Source: Pseudomonadota bacterium (GTDB lineage: Bacteria; Pseudomonadota; Gammaproteobacteria; Burkholderiales; Burkholderiaceae_C). Taken from it: a DNA stretch of 64,000 nucleotides. The DNA is taken from assembly GCA_021847345.1 (NCBI GenBank), contig JAJZTW010000002.1, positions 62,001 through 126,000 on the forward strand, read 5' to 3'. Below are positions 8,584 to 22,269 of this stretch, one piece after another. A program made the translations under genes and the position numbers. A model generated the notes under the pieces. It ran no database searches. It was not told the DNA's origin and saw only the letters and a program-made list of their open reading frames with translations. Every line of letters starts with the position of its first letter. The stretch's first letter is position 1.

Positions 8584-9528
8584 ATGGTGCATCCGGGAAC
8601 TCCTCGGGAGAGCAGCTTGCGTGCGCATCGGCATCTTCGCATCGGCCTGGCATTGGGCAGCGGCTCGGCACGCGGGTGGTCGCATGTCGGCGTGATCCGC
8701 GCGCTGTTGCGCGCCGGCATCGAGCCCGACATCGTCTGCGGCAGTTCCATCGGCGCGCTGGTGGGGGCGGCCTACGCGGCCGGCGAGATCGATCGCCTGG
8801 AGCCCTGGGTCGCGTCGCTGACCCGCCAGGGGGTGATGGGACTGCTGGACTTCCGCCTGTCGTCGGGAATGATCGAGGGGCGCAAGCTGATGCGCTACTT
8901 TCGCGAACGCTTCGACGATCCGGGAATCGAGAAGCTGCCGCGTTGCTTCGCCTGCGTCGCCACCGAGCTCGACAGCGGGCGCGAGGTGTGGCTGCGCGAC
9001 GGCCCGGTGATCGACGCCGTGCGCGCGTCCATCGCGCTGCCCGGGCTGTTCACGCCCATGCAACGCGACGGCCGCCTGCTGGTCGACGGCGGGCTGGTGA
9101 ACCCGGTGCCGGTGTCGCTGTGCCGGGCCATGGGCGCCGACGTGGTCGTCGCGGTGGACCTGAACTGGGACCTGGTGGGCCGGCGCACGCACAGCGCGCC
9201 GTCGCTGTATGCCGAGCCGCAAGGCGCGCCTTCGACGCCGGCGCGGGCGCGCACGCTGGATTCGCTGTGGAAACGCCTGTGGCCCAGCAGCGACGAGCCG
9301 CCGGCGCTGCCGATGCCGTCGATGCTGGGCGTGCTCGCAGCCAGCCTGAACATCATGCAGGTGCGCATCACCAACAGCCGGCTCGCCGGCGAGCCGGCCG
9401 ACGTGGTCGTACGCCCGCGCGTGGCGAGCATCGGCCCGATGGACTACCACCGCGGCGAGGAGGCCATGGCCGCCGGGCAGCGCGCCGCCGAGCACGTGCT
9501 GCCGATGTTGCAGGAATTGCTCGCCTGA
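8584..9528 (+). CDS. rssA: Patatin-like phospholipase, RssA-like
   Basis: Patatin-fold serine hydrolase of the RssA/NTE subfamily. It shows the oxyanion glycine-rich loop [21 protein letters not shown], the nucleophile elbow GSSIG and the dyad aspartate in [20 protein letters not shown]. The long ORF begins at 8287 but upstream residues are arginine-rich and unlike the family. The ATG at 8584 gives 314 residues; a TTG at 8617 preceded by CGGGAG is an alternative that gives a more family-like short N-terminus. The cellular substrate is unknown. surE follows 38 bases downstream. Confidence 0.85.
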   Translation: MVHPGTPRESSLRAHRHLRIGLALGSGSARGWSHVGVIRALLRAGIEPDIVCGSSIGALVGAAYAAGEIDRLEPWVASLTRQGVMGLLDFRLSSGMIEGRKLMRYFRERFDDPGIEKLPRCFACVATELDSGREVWLRDGPVIDAVRASIALPGLFTPMQRDGRLLVDGGLVNPVPVSLCRAMGADVVVAVDLNWDLVGRRTHSAPSLYAEPQGAPSTPARARTLDSLWKRLWPSSDEPPALPMPSMLGVLAASLNIMQVRITNSRLAGEPADVVVRPRVASIGPMDYHRGEEAMAAGQRAAEHVLPMLQELLA

Positions 9529-9566
9529 CCCGCTCCCCAGCGCTCGCGGCCCGATACACTTCGGAC

Positions 9567-10328
9567 ATGCGCATCCTGCTTGCCAACGACGACGGTTACC
9601 TGGCCCCCGGGCTGCACGCCCTGTACGCCGGCCTTTGCCGCCTCGGAGAAGTGACCGTGGTGGCGCCCGAGCAGAACGCCAGCGCCGCATCCAACGCACT
9701 GACCCTGAACCGTCCGCTTTCGGTGCTGCGGTCGGACAACGGCTTCCTGTACGTCAACGGCACGCCGTCGGACTGCGTGCACATCGCCCTCACCGGGCTG
9801 CTGGATTTCCGCCCCGACCTGGTGGTCAGCGGGATCAACAACGGCGCCAACCTGGGGGACGACACCATCTACTCGGGCACGGTCGCGGCCGCCACCGAGG
9901 GCTACCTGTTCGGGCTGCCGGCGCTGGCCGTGTCGCTGGTGCACAAGGGCTGGGCGCATCTGGACACCGCGGTGGACGTGGCGGTGCGCGTGGCCGAGCA
10001 CATCGCGCTTCGGCCGCAGGCGTCGGGCGTGCTCTACAACCTGAACGTGCCCAACCTGCCGCGCGAACAACTGCGGGGCCTGCAGGTCACTCGCCTGGGC
10101 AAGCGTCACCCCAGCCAGCCCGTGGTGATGCAGCGCAACCCGCGCAACGAGCCCGTGTACTGGATCGGCTCGGCCGGAGACGCGCTCGACGACCAGCCGG
10201 GCACCGATTTCCATGCCATCGCGCAGGGTTATGCCGCGCTGACCCCGTTGCAGCTCGACCTCACCCACCATGCGATGCTCGACGAGTGCCGTGGGCGCTT
10301 CGCGGACCTGAGCCCGGGCGGGCTCTGA
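9567..10328 (+). CDS. surE: 5'/3'-nucleotidase SurE
   Basis: Metal-dependent survival-protein nucleotidase acting on nucleoside monophosphates. The start [15 protein letters not shown] carries the metal-binding DD pair (residues 8-9), and [24 protein letters not shown] is the second active-site block. Length 253 residues is normal. The ATG at 9567 is only six bases after a TACACT sequence (9555-9560), which could be a -10 element giving a nearly leaderless transcript; this is speculative. It begins the stationary-phase set surE-pcm-nlpD-rpoS, a gene order shared by many proteobacteria. Confidence 0.95.
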   Translation: MRILLANDDGYLAPGLHALYAGLCRLGEVTVVAPEQNASAASNALTLNRPLSVLRSDNGFLYVNGTPSDCVHIALTGLLDFRPDLVVSGINNGANLGDDTIYSGTVAAATEGYLFGLPALAVSLVHKGWAHLDTAVDVAVRVAEHIALRPQASGVLYNLNVPNLPREQLRGLQVTRLGKRHPSQPVVMQRNPRNEPVYWIGSAGDALDDQPGTDFHAIAQGYAALTPLQLDLTHHAMLDECRGRFADLSPGGL

Positions 10329-10342
10329 CCCGCCGAACCCGG

Positions 10343-11104
10343 ATGGCCATTCCACCGAGGCGCGCCAGCTTTCCCGCGCGGCTGTCCGATTCGGCCGGCG
10401 CGGGCTCGGTGCGTGCGACGCCGGTCGCGCAGCGCCAGCCCGTGCCGCCGATGCCCAGCGGCGCCGGCATGGACTCCCAGGCGGTGCGCTCGGGCATGGT
10501 CGAGCGCCTGCGCGCCCAGCCCGGCATGCACCCGCAGGCGCTCGACGCCATGTCGCGCGTGCCGCGCCACCTGTTCCTGGAGCCCGGCCTTGCGGCGCAG
10601 GCCTACCTGGACAATGCATTGCCCATCGGACATGGCCAGACGATCTCGAAGCCCTCCGTCGTCGCCCGTTCCGCGTCGGTGATGCTGCAGGCGCTGGGCG
10701 CACGCCCGGCCAAGGTGCTGGAGATCGGCACCGGCTGCGGCTACCAGGCCGCGGTGCTGGCCTGCGTGGCCGACGAGGTCTACAGCATCGAGCGCATACG
10801 TGCGCTGCACGAACTGGCGCGGCGCAATCTGCGTGCGCTGCGCCTGCCCAACCTGCGGCTTCTGTTCGGCGACGGAATGGCAGGCGCGCCGGTCGGAGCG
10901 CCCTTCGACGCCGTGATCAGCGCGGCGGCGGGCGAGCATGCGCCGCCCGCGTGGCTGGAGCAGCTGCGCCCGGGCGGTGTGTTGCTGGCGCCGCTGGGCC
11001 AGCCGCAGCGCCTGACCGTGATGCGCAAGCTGGGAGCCGGGCGCTTCGAGTCCCGGGTGGTCGAGCAGGCCCACTTCGTCCCCCTAAAATCCGGTACCTT
11101 GTGA
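10343..11104 (+). CDS. pcm: Protein-L-isoaspartate O-methyltransferase
   Basis: S-adenosylmethionine-dependent repair methyltransferase for isoaspartyl residues in aged proteins. SAM motif I is [16 protein letters not shown] (about residues 125-140); the preceding [13 protein letters not shown] is the family substrate motif. The 253-residue product carries an N-terminal extension of roughly 40 low-complexity residues compared with the usual core, so an internal start such as the ATG encoding [10 protein letters not shown] (residue 43) is possible. It lies 14 bases after surE and upstream of nlpD. Confidence 0.93.
   Translation: MAIPPRRASFPARLSDSAGAGSVRATPVAQRQPVPPMPSGAGMDSQAVRSGMVERLRAQPGMHPQALDAMSRVPRHLFLEPGLAAQAYLDNALPIGHGQTISKPSVVARSASVMLQALGARPAKVLEIGTGCGYQAAVLACVADEVYSIERIRALHELARRNLRALRLPNLRLLFGDGMAGAPVGAPFDAVISAAAGEHAPPAWLEQLRPGGVLLAPLGQPQRLTVMRKLGAGRFESRVVEQAHFVPLKSGTL
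11061..11090 (+). promoter_or_regulatory. Candidate promoter for nlpD-rpoS inside the end of pcm
   Basis: TCGAGC (11061-11066) and TAAAAT (11085-11090) are separated by 18 bases and lie about 140 bases before the nlpD start. The hexamers are imperfect; the CTAAAATCC context resembles the CTAGAATC seen before other genes in this window. Prediction only. Confidence 0.35.
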
Positions 11105-11229
11105 AGCGGGAACCCTGCGCCGGTCCATGTCCGGCCGGGGATCCGCCGAGTCCGGCGCGGCCTCTCGGGGACGCGCGCGGACGGCCGTTTGCGCGCAAAC
11201 CCTCCAAGACCTCGCCATTCCCCGCCACC

Positions 11230-12150
11230 ATGCGCCTGCTTTTGTCCGCGATCCTGCTGAGTGCCGCCCTGGCCGGATGTTCATCCGTTTCGCTGCGCCC
11301 GGCACCTGTGGTGGCCAGCAGCGCCGTTCCGGTCGGCCCAGCCGCCGCCGCGAGCTCGGCGCCGGCTGCCGCAGCGATCCCGCGGGGCTACTACCGGGTC
11401 CAGCGTGGCGACACCTTGCGTTCCATCGCGCGCAGCGTTGGCCGTGGCTGGCGCGAGCTGGCAGCGTGGAACCAGTTGAGCGATCCGAACCGAATCGAGG
11501 TCGGGCAGTTGCTGCGCGTCGCGCCTCCGGGCACGCCGGGCACGCCTGCGCCTTCGGGCAGCGCGGCGGCCCAGACCTTCCCGGTCGCGCCGCAGGGCGG
11601 CGCCACGTCGGCGCCTGCGTCCGCTCCCGCACCGACGCCGGCACCCGCACCGGCCAGCGCGGCTCGCGCAGGCACGAGTGCTCCGGCAATGCAGGCGCCC
11701 GCGGCACGCGGTGCGCAGCAGCATGCCGCGTCGGCTCCGCGCGGGGCGTCGACGCCGGAGCCGGCTGCCACCGCCCATGCCGGAGCGCTGACCTGGTCGT
11801 GGCCGACGCAGGGCAGGATCATCCGAGGCTTCAACGGCACCACCAGCAAGGGGCTGGACATCGCCGGGCAGGCGGGACAGCCGGTGCGCGCAGCGGCGGC
11901 CGGCAAGGTGGTCTACGCCGGCAACGAACTGCGCGGCTTCGGCAACCTGGTGATCGTCAAGCACAACAGCGAGTACATTTCGGTGTACGCGCACAACCAG
12001 AAGATTCTGGTCAAGGACGGGCAGGCCGTGCGCCGCGGCGAGACCATCGCGCTGATGGGTTCGACCGATGCCCCGCGCGTGGAGCTGCATTTCGAGGTCC
12101 GGCTGCGCGGCAAGCCGATCGATCCGGAGCAGGTGCTGCCCCGGCATTGA
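11230..12150 (+). CDS. nlpD: Murein hydrolase activator NlpD (LysM plus degenerate LytM/M23), lipoprotein
   Basis: An outer-membrane lipoprotein that in other proteobacteria activates the septal amidase AmiC. The lipobox LAGC puts the acylated cysteine at residue 17. A LysM domain spans about residues 54-98 ([14 protein letters not shown]...[11 protein letters not shown]). A long Ala/Pro linker follows, then an M23/LytM domain from about residue 205 ([27 protein letters not shown]). The first zinc-ligand motif is replaced by KGLDIAG as in E. coli NlpD, so it should be non-catalytic. The ATG at 11230 is chosen because it gives the signal peptide. rpoS starts 29 bases downstream. Confidence 0.93.
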   Translation: MRLLLSAILLSAALAGCSSVSLRPAPVVASSAVPVGPAAAASSAPAAAAIPRGYYRVQRGDTLRSIARSVGRGWRELAAWNQLSDPNRIEVGQLLRVAPPGTPGTPAPSGSAAAQTFPVAPQGGATSAPASAPAPTPAPAPASAARAGTSAPAMQAPAARGAQQHAASAPRGASTPEPAATAHAGALTWSWPTQGRIIRGFNGTTSKGLDIAGQAGQPVRAAAAGKVVYAGNELRGFGNLVIVKHNSEYISVYAHNQKILVKDGQAVRRGETIALMGSTDAPRVELHFEVRLRGKPIDPEQVLPRH

Positions 12151-12179
12151 CCCCCAGCCTTCGCGCCACGGTCTCGCCC

Positions 12180-13190
12180 ATGCCCGCCAAACCGCGCCCG
12201 CCAGCCGCCACCGACGCCGACGGGCCAACGCGCGAGCCGCGCAACGACATCGCCGACCAGGAAGGCGTGTTCGGCCCGACGGGCGACGAGCTGGCGCAGC
12301 CCGCCGCGGGGGCCTCCATCCCGGCCGGCGCGAGCCTGGGAGTCGACGCGGACATGGCCGGCCAGAGCGTGCTGCAGGCCTACCTGAACCGCATCCGCGC
12401 CACGCCGCTGCTGAGCCCGCAACAGGAATTCGACACCGCGGTGCGCGCGCGTCGAGGCGAGTTCGCGGCGCGCCAGTCGATGATCGAGCACAACCTGCGG
12501 CTGGTCGTATCGATCGCCAAGGGGTATGCGGGGCGTGGCGTGGCGCTGGCCGACCTGATCGAGGAAGGCAACCTGGGCTTGATGCACGCCATTGAGAAGT
12601 TCGAGCCGGAGCGCGGCTTTCGCTTTTCCACCTACGCGAGCTGGTGGATTCGCCAGAACGTCGAGCGCGCCATCATGCAGCAGGCCCGCACCATCCGGCT
12701 GCCGGTGCACGTGATCCGCGAGCTCAACCAGGTGCTGCGTGCGCGGCGCCACCTGGAGGACTCCAGCGCCGACGGCAACGCGTCGGTCGACGACATCGCG
12801 AGCCTGACCGGGCGCGGCACCGACGAGGTCGCGGACCTGCTGAGCCTCAGCGAGTTGCCGGTGTCGCTGGACCTGATGCGCGAGGGAGCGTCGGGCGAGA
12901 GCTTTGTCGAGCAGTTCGCCGATCAGCAGTCGCCGTCGCCCGACGACACCGCGCAGGCGCATGAAATCGAGCGCCTGGTCGACGCGTGGCTGGGCACGCT
13001 GGCCGAACGCGAGCGCGAGATCATCGAGTCGCGCTTCGGATTGCACGGGCGCGACCTGGAAACCCTGGAGTCACTGGCCCGTCGCCTGAACCTGACGCGC
13101 GAGCGCGTGCGCCAGATCCAGCAGGAAGCCCTGGGCAAGCTCAAGCGGCGCCTGGCAGGCGGCGGCGTGGACAGCTCCTCGGTGTTGTGA
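12180..13190 (+). CDS. rpoS: RNA polymerase sigma factor RpoS
   Basis: Stationary-phase and general-stress sigma-70 family factor, 336 residues. A variable acidic N-terminus is followed by region 1.2 ([20 protein letters not shown]), region 2 ([40 protein letters not shown]), region 3 and a region 4 helix-turn-helix ([23 protein letters not shown]). The MSVDDI..LTGRG type region 3 and the nlpD neighbour identify it as RpoS rather than RpoD or RpoH. The ATG at 12180 begins [11 protein letters not shown]. The nlpD-rpoS pairing implies transcription from promoters within or before nlpD. Confidence 0.93.
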   Translation: MPAKPRPPAATDADGPTREPRNDIADQEGVFGPTGDELAQPAAGASIPAGASLGVDADMAGQSVLQAYLNRIRATPLLSPQQEFDTAVRARRGEFAARQSMIEHNLRLVVSIAKGYAGRGVALADLIEEGNLGLMHAIEKFEPERGFRFSTYASWWIRQNVERAIMQQARTIRLPVHVIRELNQVLRARRHLEDSSADGNASVDDIASLTGRGTDEVADLLSLSELPVSLDLMREGASGESFVEQFADQQSPSPDDTAQAHEIERLVDAWLGTLAEREREIIESRFGLHGRDLETLESLARRLNLTRERVRQIQQEALGKLKRRLAGGGVDSSSVL

Positions 13191-13219
13191 GTCAAGGGCT
13201 GAAGGGCAGGGACGCAGGC

Positions 13220-14026
13220 ATGGCCGCACCGATTGTCGTATTCGATATCGAAACCATTCCCGACGCGCGAGCCGTGCGGGCTGCCGGGCTGGCCGACGAG
13301 GGCCTGGACGACGCCGCGGCCATCGCGCAGGCGCAGCAGCGCAGACTCGAGGCCACGGGAAGCGACTTCCTGCCCATCGTCTGCCAGCGCGTGGTCGTCA
13401 TCTCCTGCATCTTCCGCGACGCGACCAAGGGCCTGAAGGTGCATTCCTTCGTCGACCGCGGCGGCCAGGAGGCCGACGTGGTGCAGGGCTTCTTCCGGCT
13501 CATCGACCGACTGGAGCCGCAGCTCGTGTCGTGGAACGGCGGCGGCTTCGACCTGCCCGTGCTGCATTACCGCGCGATGGTGCACGGCGTGCAGGCGTCC
13601 AAGTACTGGGACATGGGCGAGGACGACCGCGACTACAAGTGGAACAACTACATCTCGCGCTATCACAACCGCCATCTGGACCTGATGGACCTGCTGGCGC
13701 TGTACCAGGCTCGCGCCAACGCGGGCATGGACACGCTGGCGCAGTTGTGCGGCTTTCCGGGCAAGCTGGGCATGGACGGCTCGCAGGTCTACGCGGCCTG
13801 GCTGCGCGGTGAACTCGACGCCATCCGGCGCTACTGCGAGACCGACGTGCTCAACACGTACCTGTTGTACGGCCGCTTCCAGCTCATGCGCGGCGCGCTG
13901 TCGCCGCAGCAGTACGGCGACGACATCGAGCTGGTGCGCCGCACGGTGGGGGAGTGGTCCGCCGTCGAGCCGCACTGGGCCGAGTACATGCAGGCCTGGC
14001 CGGCGCCGTCGCCGGTACAGTCCTGA
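13220..14026 (+). CDS. PolB-like 3'-5' exonuclease domain protein
   Basis: A 268-residue predicted DnaQ-fold exonuclease of the PolB-like exo2 type. Exo I is visible as VVFDIETIPD (residues 5-14), exo II around LVSWNGGGFDLPVLHYRA, and exo III around YCETDVLNTYLLYGRF near residue 210. No polymerase domain is attached. Substrate unknown; probably DNA or RNA end processing. The ATG at 13220 follows a GCAGG site. It lies 29 bases after rpoS and upstream of rlmD on the same strand. Confidence 0.85.
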   Translation: MAAPIVVFDIETIPDARAVRAAGLADEGLDDAAAIAQAQQRRLEATGSDFLPIVCQRVVVISCIFRDATKGLKVHSFVDRGGQEADVVQGFFRLIDRLEPQLVSWNGGGFDLPVLHYRAMVHGVQASKYWDMGEDDRDYKWNNYISRYHNRHLDLMDLLALYQARANAGMDTLAQLCGFPGKLGMDGSQVYAAWLRGELDAIRRYCETDVLNTYLLYGRFQLMRGALSPQQYGDDIELVRRTVGEWSAVEPHWAEYMQAWPAPSPVQS

Positions 14027-14142
14027 ACCTGAATCCTGAATCCGCAATCGCGCTCGGCGCCAGCGCGCCGCGCTTTCCCTGACCTGTGCGCCGCCGCCCC
14101 GGTACGCGGCGGTGTGCGTCGTCCGATGCTTGCCAGTCCGCC

Positions 14143-15609
14143 ATGAATCGTCGCAGTTCCCGCCCCCGTTCATCGTCCGCGCCCGGCGCGGATCCCGCCT
14201 TGCTGGCCGCCGAGAGCGAATGGCTGCGGGTCGAGTCGCTGGACCTCGACGCGCGTGGGGTCGCGCACCGCGCCGACGGCAAGGTCGTGTTCATCGGCGG
14301 GGCCTTGCCGGGCGAGCGCGTGCGGGTGCGCGTGCTGCGCAGCAAGCCCAAATGGGAGCAGGCCGAGGTGCTCGAATGGGCCACCACCGCGGCCACGCGC
14401 GTGCAGCCGCGCTGCGAGCATTTCGGCGTCTGTGGCGGCTGCAGCATGCAGCACGTGGACCTGCGCGCGCAGATCGCGTTCAAGCAGCGCACCCTGGAAG
14501 ACGACCTGTCGCACCTGGCCCAGCTGCGCCCGGAAGTCGTGCTGCGTCCGCTCGCGGGCCCGGACTGGGGGTACCGGCGGCGTGCCCGCCTGACCGTGCG
14601 TCTGGTTCCCAAGAAGGGCGGCGTGCTGGTGGGATTTCACGAACGCGGCTCCAGCTACGTGGCCGACATGCGCAGCTGCCAGGTGCTGCCGCCGGAGGTT
14701 TCCGCGCTGCTGCTGCCGCTTCGCGAACTGATCGGCTCGCTGTCATGCCCCGATCGCCTGCCGCAGATCGAGTTGGCCATGGGCGACGATGCGATGGTGC
14801 TGGTGCTGCGCAACCTGCAGGCGCTGACCGACGACGACCTCGGGCGCCTGCGCGGGTTCGCCGCGCAGCATCGCGTGCAATGGTGGCTGCAGCCGGGCGG
14901 GCCGCTGACGGCGGCGCCGCTCGAGCCCGATGCGGCGCTGCCGGCGTACGAGCTGCCCGAGTTCGGCTTGCGCATGCCGTTCCGGCCGACGGATTTCACC
15001 CAGGTGAACCATGCCGTCAACCGTGCGCTGGTGTCGCGGGCGCTGCGCCTGCTGGCGCCGCGCGCGCACGAGCGCGTGGCCGACTGGTTCTGCGGCCTGG
15101 GCAATTTCACGCTGCCGCTGGCCACGCGCTCGGCCTTCGTGCTGGGGGTCGAGGGCAGCGAGTCGCTGCTGCAGCGCGCCAGCGCGAATGCGCAGGCCTG
15201 CGGGCTGGGTGCCAGGGTGCGTTTCGAGGTCTCGAACCTGTTCGAGATCGACGCCGGCGACCTGCGTGCGAGGGGGAACTTCGACAAGTGGCTGATCGAC
15301 CCGCCGCGCGAGGGTGCGCTGGCGCTGTGCAAGGCGCTGGTGCACGCGATGGGACGAGGCGACGCGGCGGATGGCGAAGGCGTAGGGCCGGCAGATGCCG
15401 TGTCGGCGGCTCCAGGGCAGGGGTTCCGGGCGCCGTCGCGCATCGTGTACGTGTCCTGCAACCCGGCGACGCTGGCTCGCGATGCCGGCGTGCTGGTGCA
15501 CCAGGGGGGCTACAAGCTGCGTGCGGCCGGCGTGGTCAACATGTTCCCCCACACCTCGCACGTGGAGTCGATCGCAGTGTTCGAACTCGACCCTTCGCAC
15601 GACGCCTGA
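14143..15609 (+). CDS. rlmD: 23S rRNA (uracil-5)-methyltransferase RlmD
   Basis: Methylates U1939 of 23S rRNA using S-adenosylmethionine. A TRAM domain occupies roughly residues 20-85 ([35 protein letters not shown]). The iron-sulfur cysteines follow in [14 protein letters not shown], and the Rossmann methyltransferase domain carries [14 protein letters not shown]. The catalytic cysteine block near the C-terminus reads [14 protein letters not shown]. The ATG at 14143 gives 488 residues; the listed ORF opens 19 codons earlier without family similarity. A short insertion rich in Ala/Gly ([19 protein letters not shown]) precedes the catalytic block. The gene ends at the palindromic terminator at 15631. 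Confidence 0.93.
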   Translation: MNRRSSRPRSSSAPGADPALLAAESEWLRVESLDLDARGVAHRADGKVVFIGGALPGERVRVRVLRSKPKWEQAEVLEWATTAATRVQPRCEHFGVCGGCSMQHVDLRAQIAFKQRTLEDDLSHLAQLRPEVVLRPLAGPDWGYRRRARLTVRLVPKKGGVLVGFHERGSSYVADMRSCQVLPPEVSALLLPLRELIGSLSCPDRLPQIELAMGDDAMVLVLRNLQALTDDDLGRLRGFAAQHRVQWWLQPGGPLTAAPLEPDAALPAYELPEFGLRMPFRPTDFTQVNHAVNRALVSRALRLLAPRAHERVADWFCGLGNFTLPLATRSAFVLGVEGSESLLQRASANAQACGLGARVRFEVSNLFEIDAGDLRARGNFDKWLIDPPREGALALCKALVHAMGRGDAADGEGVGPADAVSAAPGQGFRAPSRIVYVSCNPATLARDAGVLVHQGGYKLRAAGVVNMFPHTSHVESIAVFELDPSHDA

Positions 15610-15630
15610 CACGAGATCGGGGCGGGCATG

Positions 15631-15656
15631 AAAAACCCGGCCGCGGCCGGGTTTTT
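15631..15656. terminator. Perfect bidirectional intrinsic terminator between rlmD and the Bax-inhibitor gene
   Basis: AAAAACCCGGCC and GGCCGGGTTTTT flank a two-base centre, forming a 26-base palindrome with an A tract on one side and a T tract on the other. It works as a GC stem plus U tail on both strands, and lies between convergent genes ending at 15609 (+) and 15697 (-). Confidence 0.9.
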
Positions 15657-15696
15657 CACATGAGGGACCGAAGGCCCCTGCGGTACGCGATCAGGC

Positions 15697-16407
15697 TCAG
15701 CGCCGGCTGCCGCCGCCGCCGCCGAAGATGCTCAGCAGCGCCAGCAGGTTGACGAACACGTTGTACAGGTCGAGGTAGATCGCCAGCGTGGCCGAGATGT
15801 AGTTGGTCTCGCCGCCGTCGAGCACGCGGCGCACGTCGATCAGCATGAAGGCCGAGAAGATGCCGATCGCGGCCACCGAGAAGGTGATCATCAGCGCGGG
15901 CATCTGCAGCCAGATGTTCGCGATGCCGGCGATCATCAGCAGGATCACTCCGACGAACAGGAACTTGGCCAGTCCGCTGAGGTCGCGCTTGACCACCGTG
16001 GCCAGCGAGGCCATGACCGCGAAGATCAGCGCGGTGCCTCCGAAGGCCATCGAGATCAGCTGCACGCCATTGGCCAGGCCGAGCACCAGGCTGAGCATCT
16101 GCGACAGCATCATGCCCATGAAGAACGTGAAGCCCAGCAGCAGTCCCACTCCGAGGCCCGAGTTCTTGTTGCGCTCGATGGCGAACATCAGGCCGAAGGC
16201 GCCTGCGAAGAACAGCAGCATGCCCATCCCGGGGTTGAGCATCATCCACTGCGCCAGGCCCGTGCGCAGGCCGGCCCAGGCCCCCGCGACCGTGGGCACC
16301 AGGGAGATCGCCAGCAGCGTGTAGGTGTTGCGCAGTACGCGGTTGCGCTCGACGGCGTAGCTGCCCGAGGCGTAGGACGGGTATTGCGGTTGGAAGCGAT
16401 CGTTCAT
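15697..16407 (-). CDS. Bax inhibitor-1/YccA family integral membrane protein
   Basis: A 236-residue protein with about seven hydrophobic segments, a cytoplasmic N-terminus (MNDRFQPQYPSYASGSYAVERNRVLRNTY) and the family block FTFFMGMMLSQMLSLVLG. The late DVRRVLDGGETNYISATLAIYLDLYNVFVNLLALLSIFGG carries the conserved aspartates of the TMBIM calcium-leak/YccA family. In E. coli YccA modulates FtsH proteolysis; whether this protein does so is not visible here. The chosen ATG ends at 16407; the longer ORF extends into the carA upstream region without similarity. Confidence 0.92.
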   Translation of the reverse strand: MNDRFQPQYPSYASGSYAVERNRVLRNTYTLLAISLVPTVAGAWAGLRTGLAQWMMLNPGMGMLLFFAGAFGLMFAIERNKNSGLGVGLLLGFTFFMGMMLSQMLSLVLGLANGVQLISMAFGGTALIFAVMASLATVVKRDLSGLAKFLFVGVILLMIAGIANIWLQMPALMITFSVAAIGIFSAFMLIDVRRVLDGGETNYISATLAIYLDLYNVFVNLLALLSIFGGGGGSRR

Positions 16408-16915
16408 GTGTGTTCTCCCGAAACGAGATGCCGCGGACGCCACCGGGCGTCGACAGCCTGTGCAGCATACCAACATGCGGACAGGCTCCCCGACCGGTTC
16501 GACACCCCAGCAGCGACGAAGTTCCCCTGCATGCTGCAGGGCAAACGCGACGCAACCGGCGGTGGCACCACGAGCTCGTCGCGCAGTGTAGGGCTCTTGC
16601 CTGAAGCGGGGCTGAAGGGCGCGCGCCGCGCCACGCCCGCGCCAGGCTTCGGTCTGCGGGTAAATACGGGTAATATAATGGGAAAGATTTGCGTGCGGCT
16701 TGCGCGCCGGCTCGGGAAGCCGGGGAACGCCTGGACTGGGCTCCCCCAGCCCGCAGGCGGCGGGCAGCCGGCGCCCAACCCAACACGCCGCCGCCCAGGC
16801 GCCTTCGCCCAACCGCCCCCGCCCCGACCCCCCGGCGCCGTTGCCGCCGCGGTCGGCACGCGCGCACGGTCGGCGAACAGGCACGCGGCGCGGCGCAAGA
16901 GCGGAGAGAACATCC
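16408..16915. other. 508-base divergent intergenic region before carA
   Basis: Non-coding region between the divergent Bax-inhibitor gene and carA. It holds one clear AT-rich promoter-like patch around 16660-16685, described separately. The final 230 bases form a long GC- and C-rich leader to carA. ORFs listed here are arginine/proline-rich shadows with no recognisable similarity. I see no riboswitch or obvious attenuator, although a leader of this length leaves room for regulation. Confidence 0.5.
16674..16679 (+). promoter_or_regulatory. Consensus -10 element TATAAT upstream of carA
   Basis: A perfect TATAAT in an AT-rich patch (GGGTAAATACGGGTAATATAATGGG) that stands out from the surrounding GC-rich DNA. 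It lies about 237 bases before the carA ATG. No good -35 hexamer is visible at 17 bases, so activity may need an activator or other contacts. Confidence 0.5.
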
Positions 16916-18079
16916 ATGCTGCCGTTGCAACCGAAGGCGATCCTGGCCCTGGCGGACGGGTCTGTCTTCGAAGGGGTGTCGATCGGCGCTGCCGGGGAAA
17001 GCCCAGGGGAGGTGGTGTTCAACACCGCCATCACCGGCTACCAGGAAATCCTGACCGACCCGAGCTACAGCCACCAGATCGTCACGCTGACCTACCCGCA
17101 CATCGGGAACGTCGGGGTCAACCCCGAGGACGCCGAGGCGCCTCGCGTGCACGCCGCCGGCCTGGTGATTCGCGACCTGCCGTTGCAGGACTCGAATTTC
17201 CGGCGCACCGAGGGGCTTTCGGAGTACCTGCAGCGTCACGGCACCGTGGCCATCGCGGGAATCGACACCCGGCGACTGACGCGCCTGCTGCGCACCCATG
17301 GCGCGCAGAACGGCTGCATCGTCGCGCTGCAGCCTGGCGACGCCGTCGACGACGCGCTGCGCGAGCGCGCGGTCGAGCGCGCGCGCGCCACGCCGAGCCT
17401 GGCCGGCATGGACCTGGCCAAGGTGGTCAGTACCACGCACTCCTACCCGTGGACCCAGACCTCGTGGAGCCTGGGCGCCGGCTACGGCGAGCACGACGGC
17501 TCGGGCCTGCATGTCGTGGCCTACGACTTCGGCGTGAAGTTCAACATCCTGCGCCTGCTGGCCGAGCGCGGCTGCCGCATCACGGTGGTGCCGGCGCAGA
17601 CCAGCGCGCAGGACGTGCTGGCGCTGAACCCCGACGGCGTGCTGCTGTCCAACGGCCCCGGCGATCCGGAGCCCTGCGACTACGCGATCGCCGCCACGCG
17701 CGAGCTGCTGCAGCGCGGCGTGCCCACCTTCGGCATCTGCCTCGGGCACCAGATCCTGGCGCTGGCTGCCGGCGCACGCACCTTCAAGATGAAGTTCGGG
17801 CACCACGGTGCCAACCATCCGGTGCGAGACCTGGAAACCGGGCGCGTCAGCATCACCAGCCAGAACCACGGGTTCGCCGTCGATGCCGATTCGCTGCCGC
17901 CCAACCTGCGCGCCACCCATGTGTCGCTGTTCGACGGCACCTTGCAGGGCTTCGCCTACACCGACCGTCCGGCGATGAGCTTCCAGGGCCACCCGGAGGC
18001 CAGCCCCGGACCGCACGACATCGGCGAGTTGTTCGATCGCTTCAAGGGCATGATGCAGTCCGCCCGGCGTTCCGCCTGA
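16916..18079 (+). CDS. carA: Carbamoyl-phosphate synthase small (glutaminase) subunit
   Basis: Hydrolyses glutamine and passes ammonia to CarB for carbamoyl phosphate synthesis (arginine and pyrimidine pathways). The N-terminal CPSase small-chain domain starts [15 protein letters not shown]; the class I glutamine amidotransferase domain shows the nucleophile block [13 protein letters not shown] and the late [13 protein letters not shown] with the catalytic His/Glu. Length 387 residues is normal. The ATG at 16916 follows GCGGAGAGAA. A LysE-family gene separates it from carB, an arrangement I recall from other Burkholderiales. Confidence 0.96.
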   Translation: MLPLQPKAILALADGSVFEGVSIGAAGESPGEVVFNTAITGYQEILTDPSYSHQIVTLTYPHIGNVGVNPEDAEAPRVHAAGLVIRDLPLQDSNFRRTEGLSEYLQRHGTVAIAGIDTRRLTRLLRTHGAQNGCIVALQPGDAVDDALRERAVERARATPSLAGMDLAKVVSTTHSYPWTQTSWSLGAGYGEHDGSGLHVVAYDFGVKFNILRLLAERGCRITVVPAQTSAQDVLALNPDGVLLSNGPGDPEPCDYAIAATRELLQRGVPTFGICLGHQILALAAGARTFKMKFGHHGANHPVRDLETGRVSITSQNHGFAVDADSLPPNLRATHVSLFDGTLQGFAYTDRPAMSFQGHPEASPGPHDIGELFDRFKGMMQSARRSA

Positions 18080-18114
18080 CAGCGCCCGGCCCCATCGCCC
18101 ACGGAAGCCCCGTC

Positions 18115-18765
18115 ATGCATGCATTCGGAATCACCAACCTCGCGCTGTACGTCGTCGGCGTGGTGTTCATCGTGCTGTTGCCGGGGCCGAACTCGCTGTA
18201 CGTGCTGGGCCTGGCCGCGCAGCGCGGCGTGCGCACCGGCTATCTCGGCGCCTGCGGCATCTTCATCGGCGACAGCGTGCTGATGGTGCTCGCCGCCGCC
18301 GGGCTGGCCAGCCTGCTCGAGGCGGTGGCCTGGCTGTTCATGCTGGTCAAGCTGGCCGGCGCCGCCTACCTGGCCTGGATCGGCTTCGGCATGCTGCGGC
18401 GGGCGTTGCGCAACTGGCGCAGGTCGGAGATTCCGCAGGCGCCGCCGATGCGCGTGGACGACGCCCATCCCTTGCTCAAGGCCCTGCTGATCAGCCTGCT
18501 CAACCCGAAGGCGATCCTGTTCTTCATTTCCTTTTTCATCCAGTTCGTCGAGCCGGACTACCCGCACCCGGCGCTGTCCTTCCTGGTGCTGGGGGCCATC
18601 GTGCAGTTCTTCAGCGCGCTGTACCTGTCGGTGCTGATCTTCGCCGGCGCCCGCCTGGCCGAGGCGTTCCGCCGCCGGCGGCGCCTGTCGGCCGGGCTCA
18701 CCGGCGCGCTGGGCGCGGCCTTCGTCGCCTTCAGCGCGCGCCTGGCCACCGCCACGCCGCACTGA
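18115..18765 (+). CDS. LysE/RhtB (LeuE-like) amino-acid exporter
   Basis: A 216-residue inner-membrane protein with six predicted hydrophobic segments. The N-terminal signature [49 protein letters not shown] and the mid [17 protein letters not shown] are classic for LysE-family exporters; the pattern is closest to LeuE/YeaS-type leucine exporters. The real substrate is unknown. It sits 35 bases after carA and 70 before carB on the same strand, so it is probably co-transcribed with the carbamoyl-phosphate genes. Confidence 0.88.
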   Translation: MHAFGITNLALYVVGVVFIVLLPGPNSLYVLGLAAQRGVRTGYLGACGIFIGDSVLMVLAAAGLASLLEAVAWLFMLVKLAGAAYLAWIGFGMLRRALRNWRRSEIPQAPPMRVDDAHPLLKALLISLLNPKAILFFISFFIQFVEPDYPHPALSFLVLGAIVQFFSALYLSVLIFAGARLAEAFRRRRRLSAGLTGALGAAFVAFSARLATATPH

Positions 18766-18835
18766 GGCAGCATCGCCGCCCGAATCACCGCCCGACTCGC
18801 CACGAACCCCGCGTCCCCCACATTCAAGCAGCCTC

Positions 18836-22069
<3,234 letters not shown>

Positions 22070-22116
22070 AAATTTGGCCCGGCCGACTGCGCGGCCGATG
22101 TCGCGCGGGTCAGTCG

Positions 22117-22142
22117 GCTCCAACACGGGGCTCCAACACGGG
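22117..22142 (+). repeat. Exact 13-base tandem duplication between carB and greA
   Basis: GCTCCAACACGGG occurs twice in direct succession (22117-22129 and 22130-22142) in the 200-base carB-greA spacer. A six-base stem (CGGCCG at 22080 and 22092) precedes it. Significance unknown; probably a replication-slippage duplication. Confidence 0.8.
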
Positions 22143-22269
22143 CCGCGCGGCGACGCGCGGCTTCCAGCGGCAGCAGACCCGGCACGCCCGGCGGATGGTC
22201 ATCCGGCGGGCAGGCCCGGGGTTTGCCGCCGCATTGTCTTTTTCCCTGATTCAAGGACGGTTGTTTCCC

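Noticed and set aside
11230-12150. NlpD as an active endopeptidase
   Set aside because: The first zinc-binding motif is replaced by KGLDIAG, as in known non-catalytic NlpD activators.
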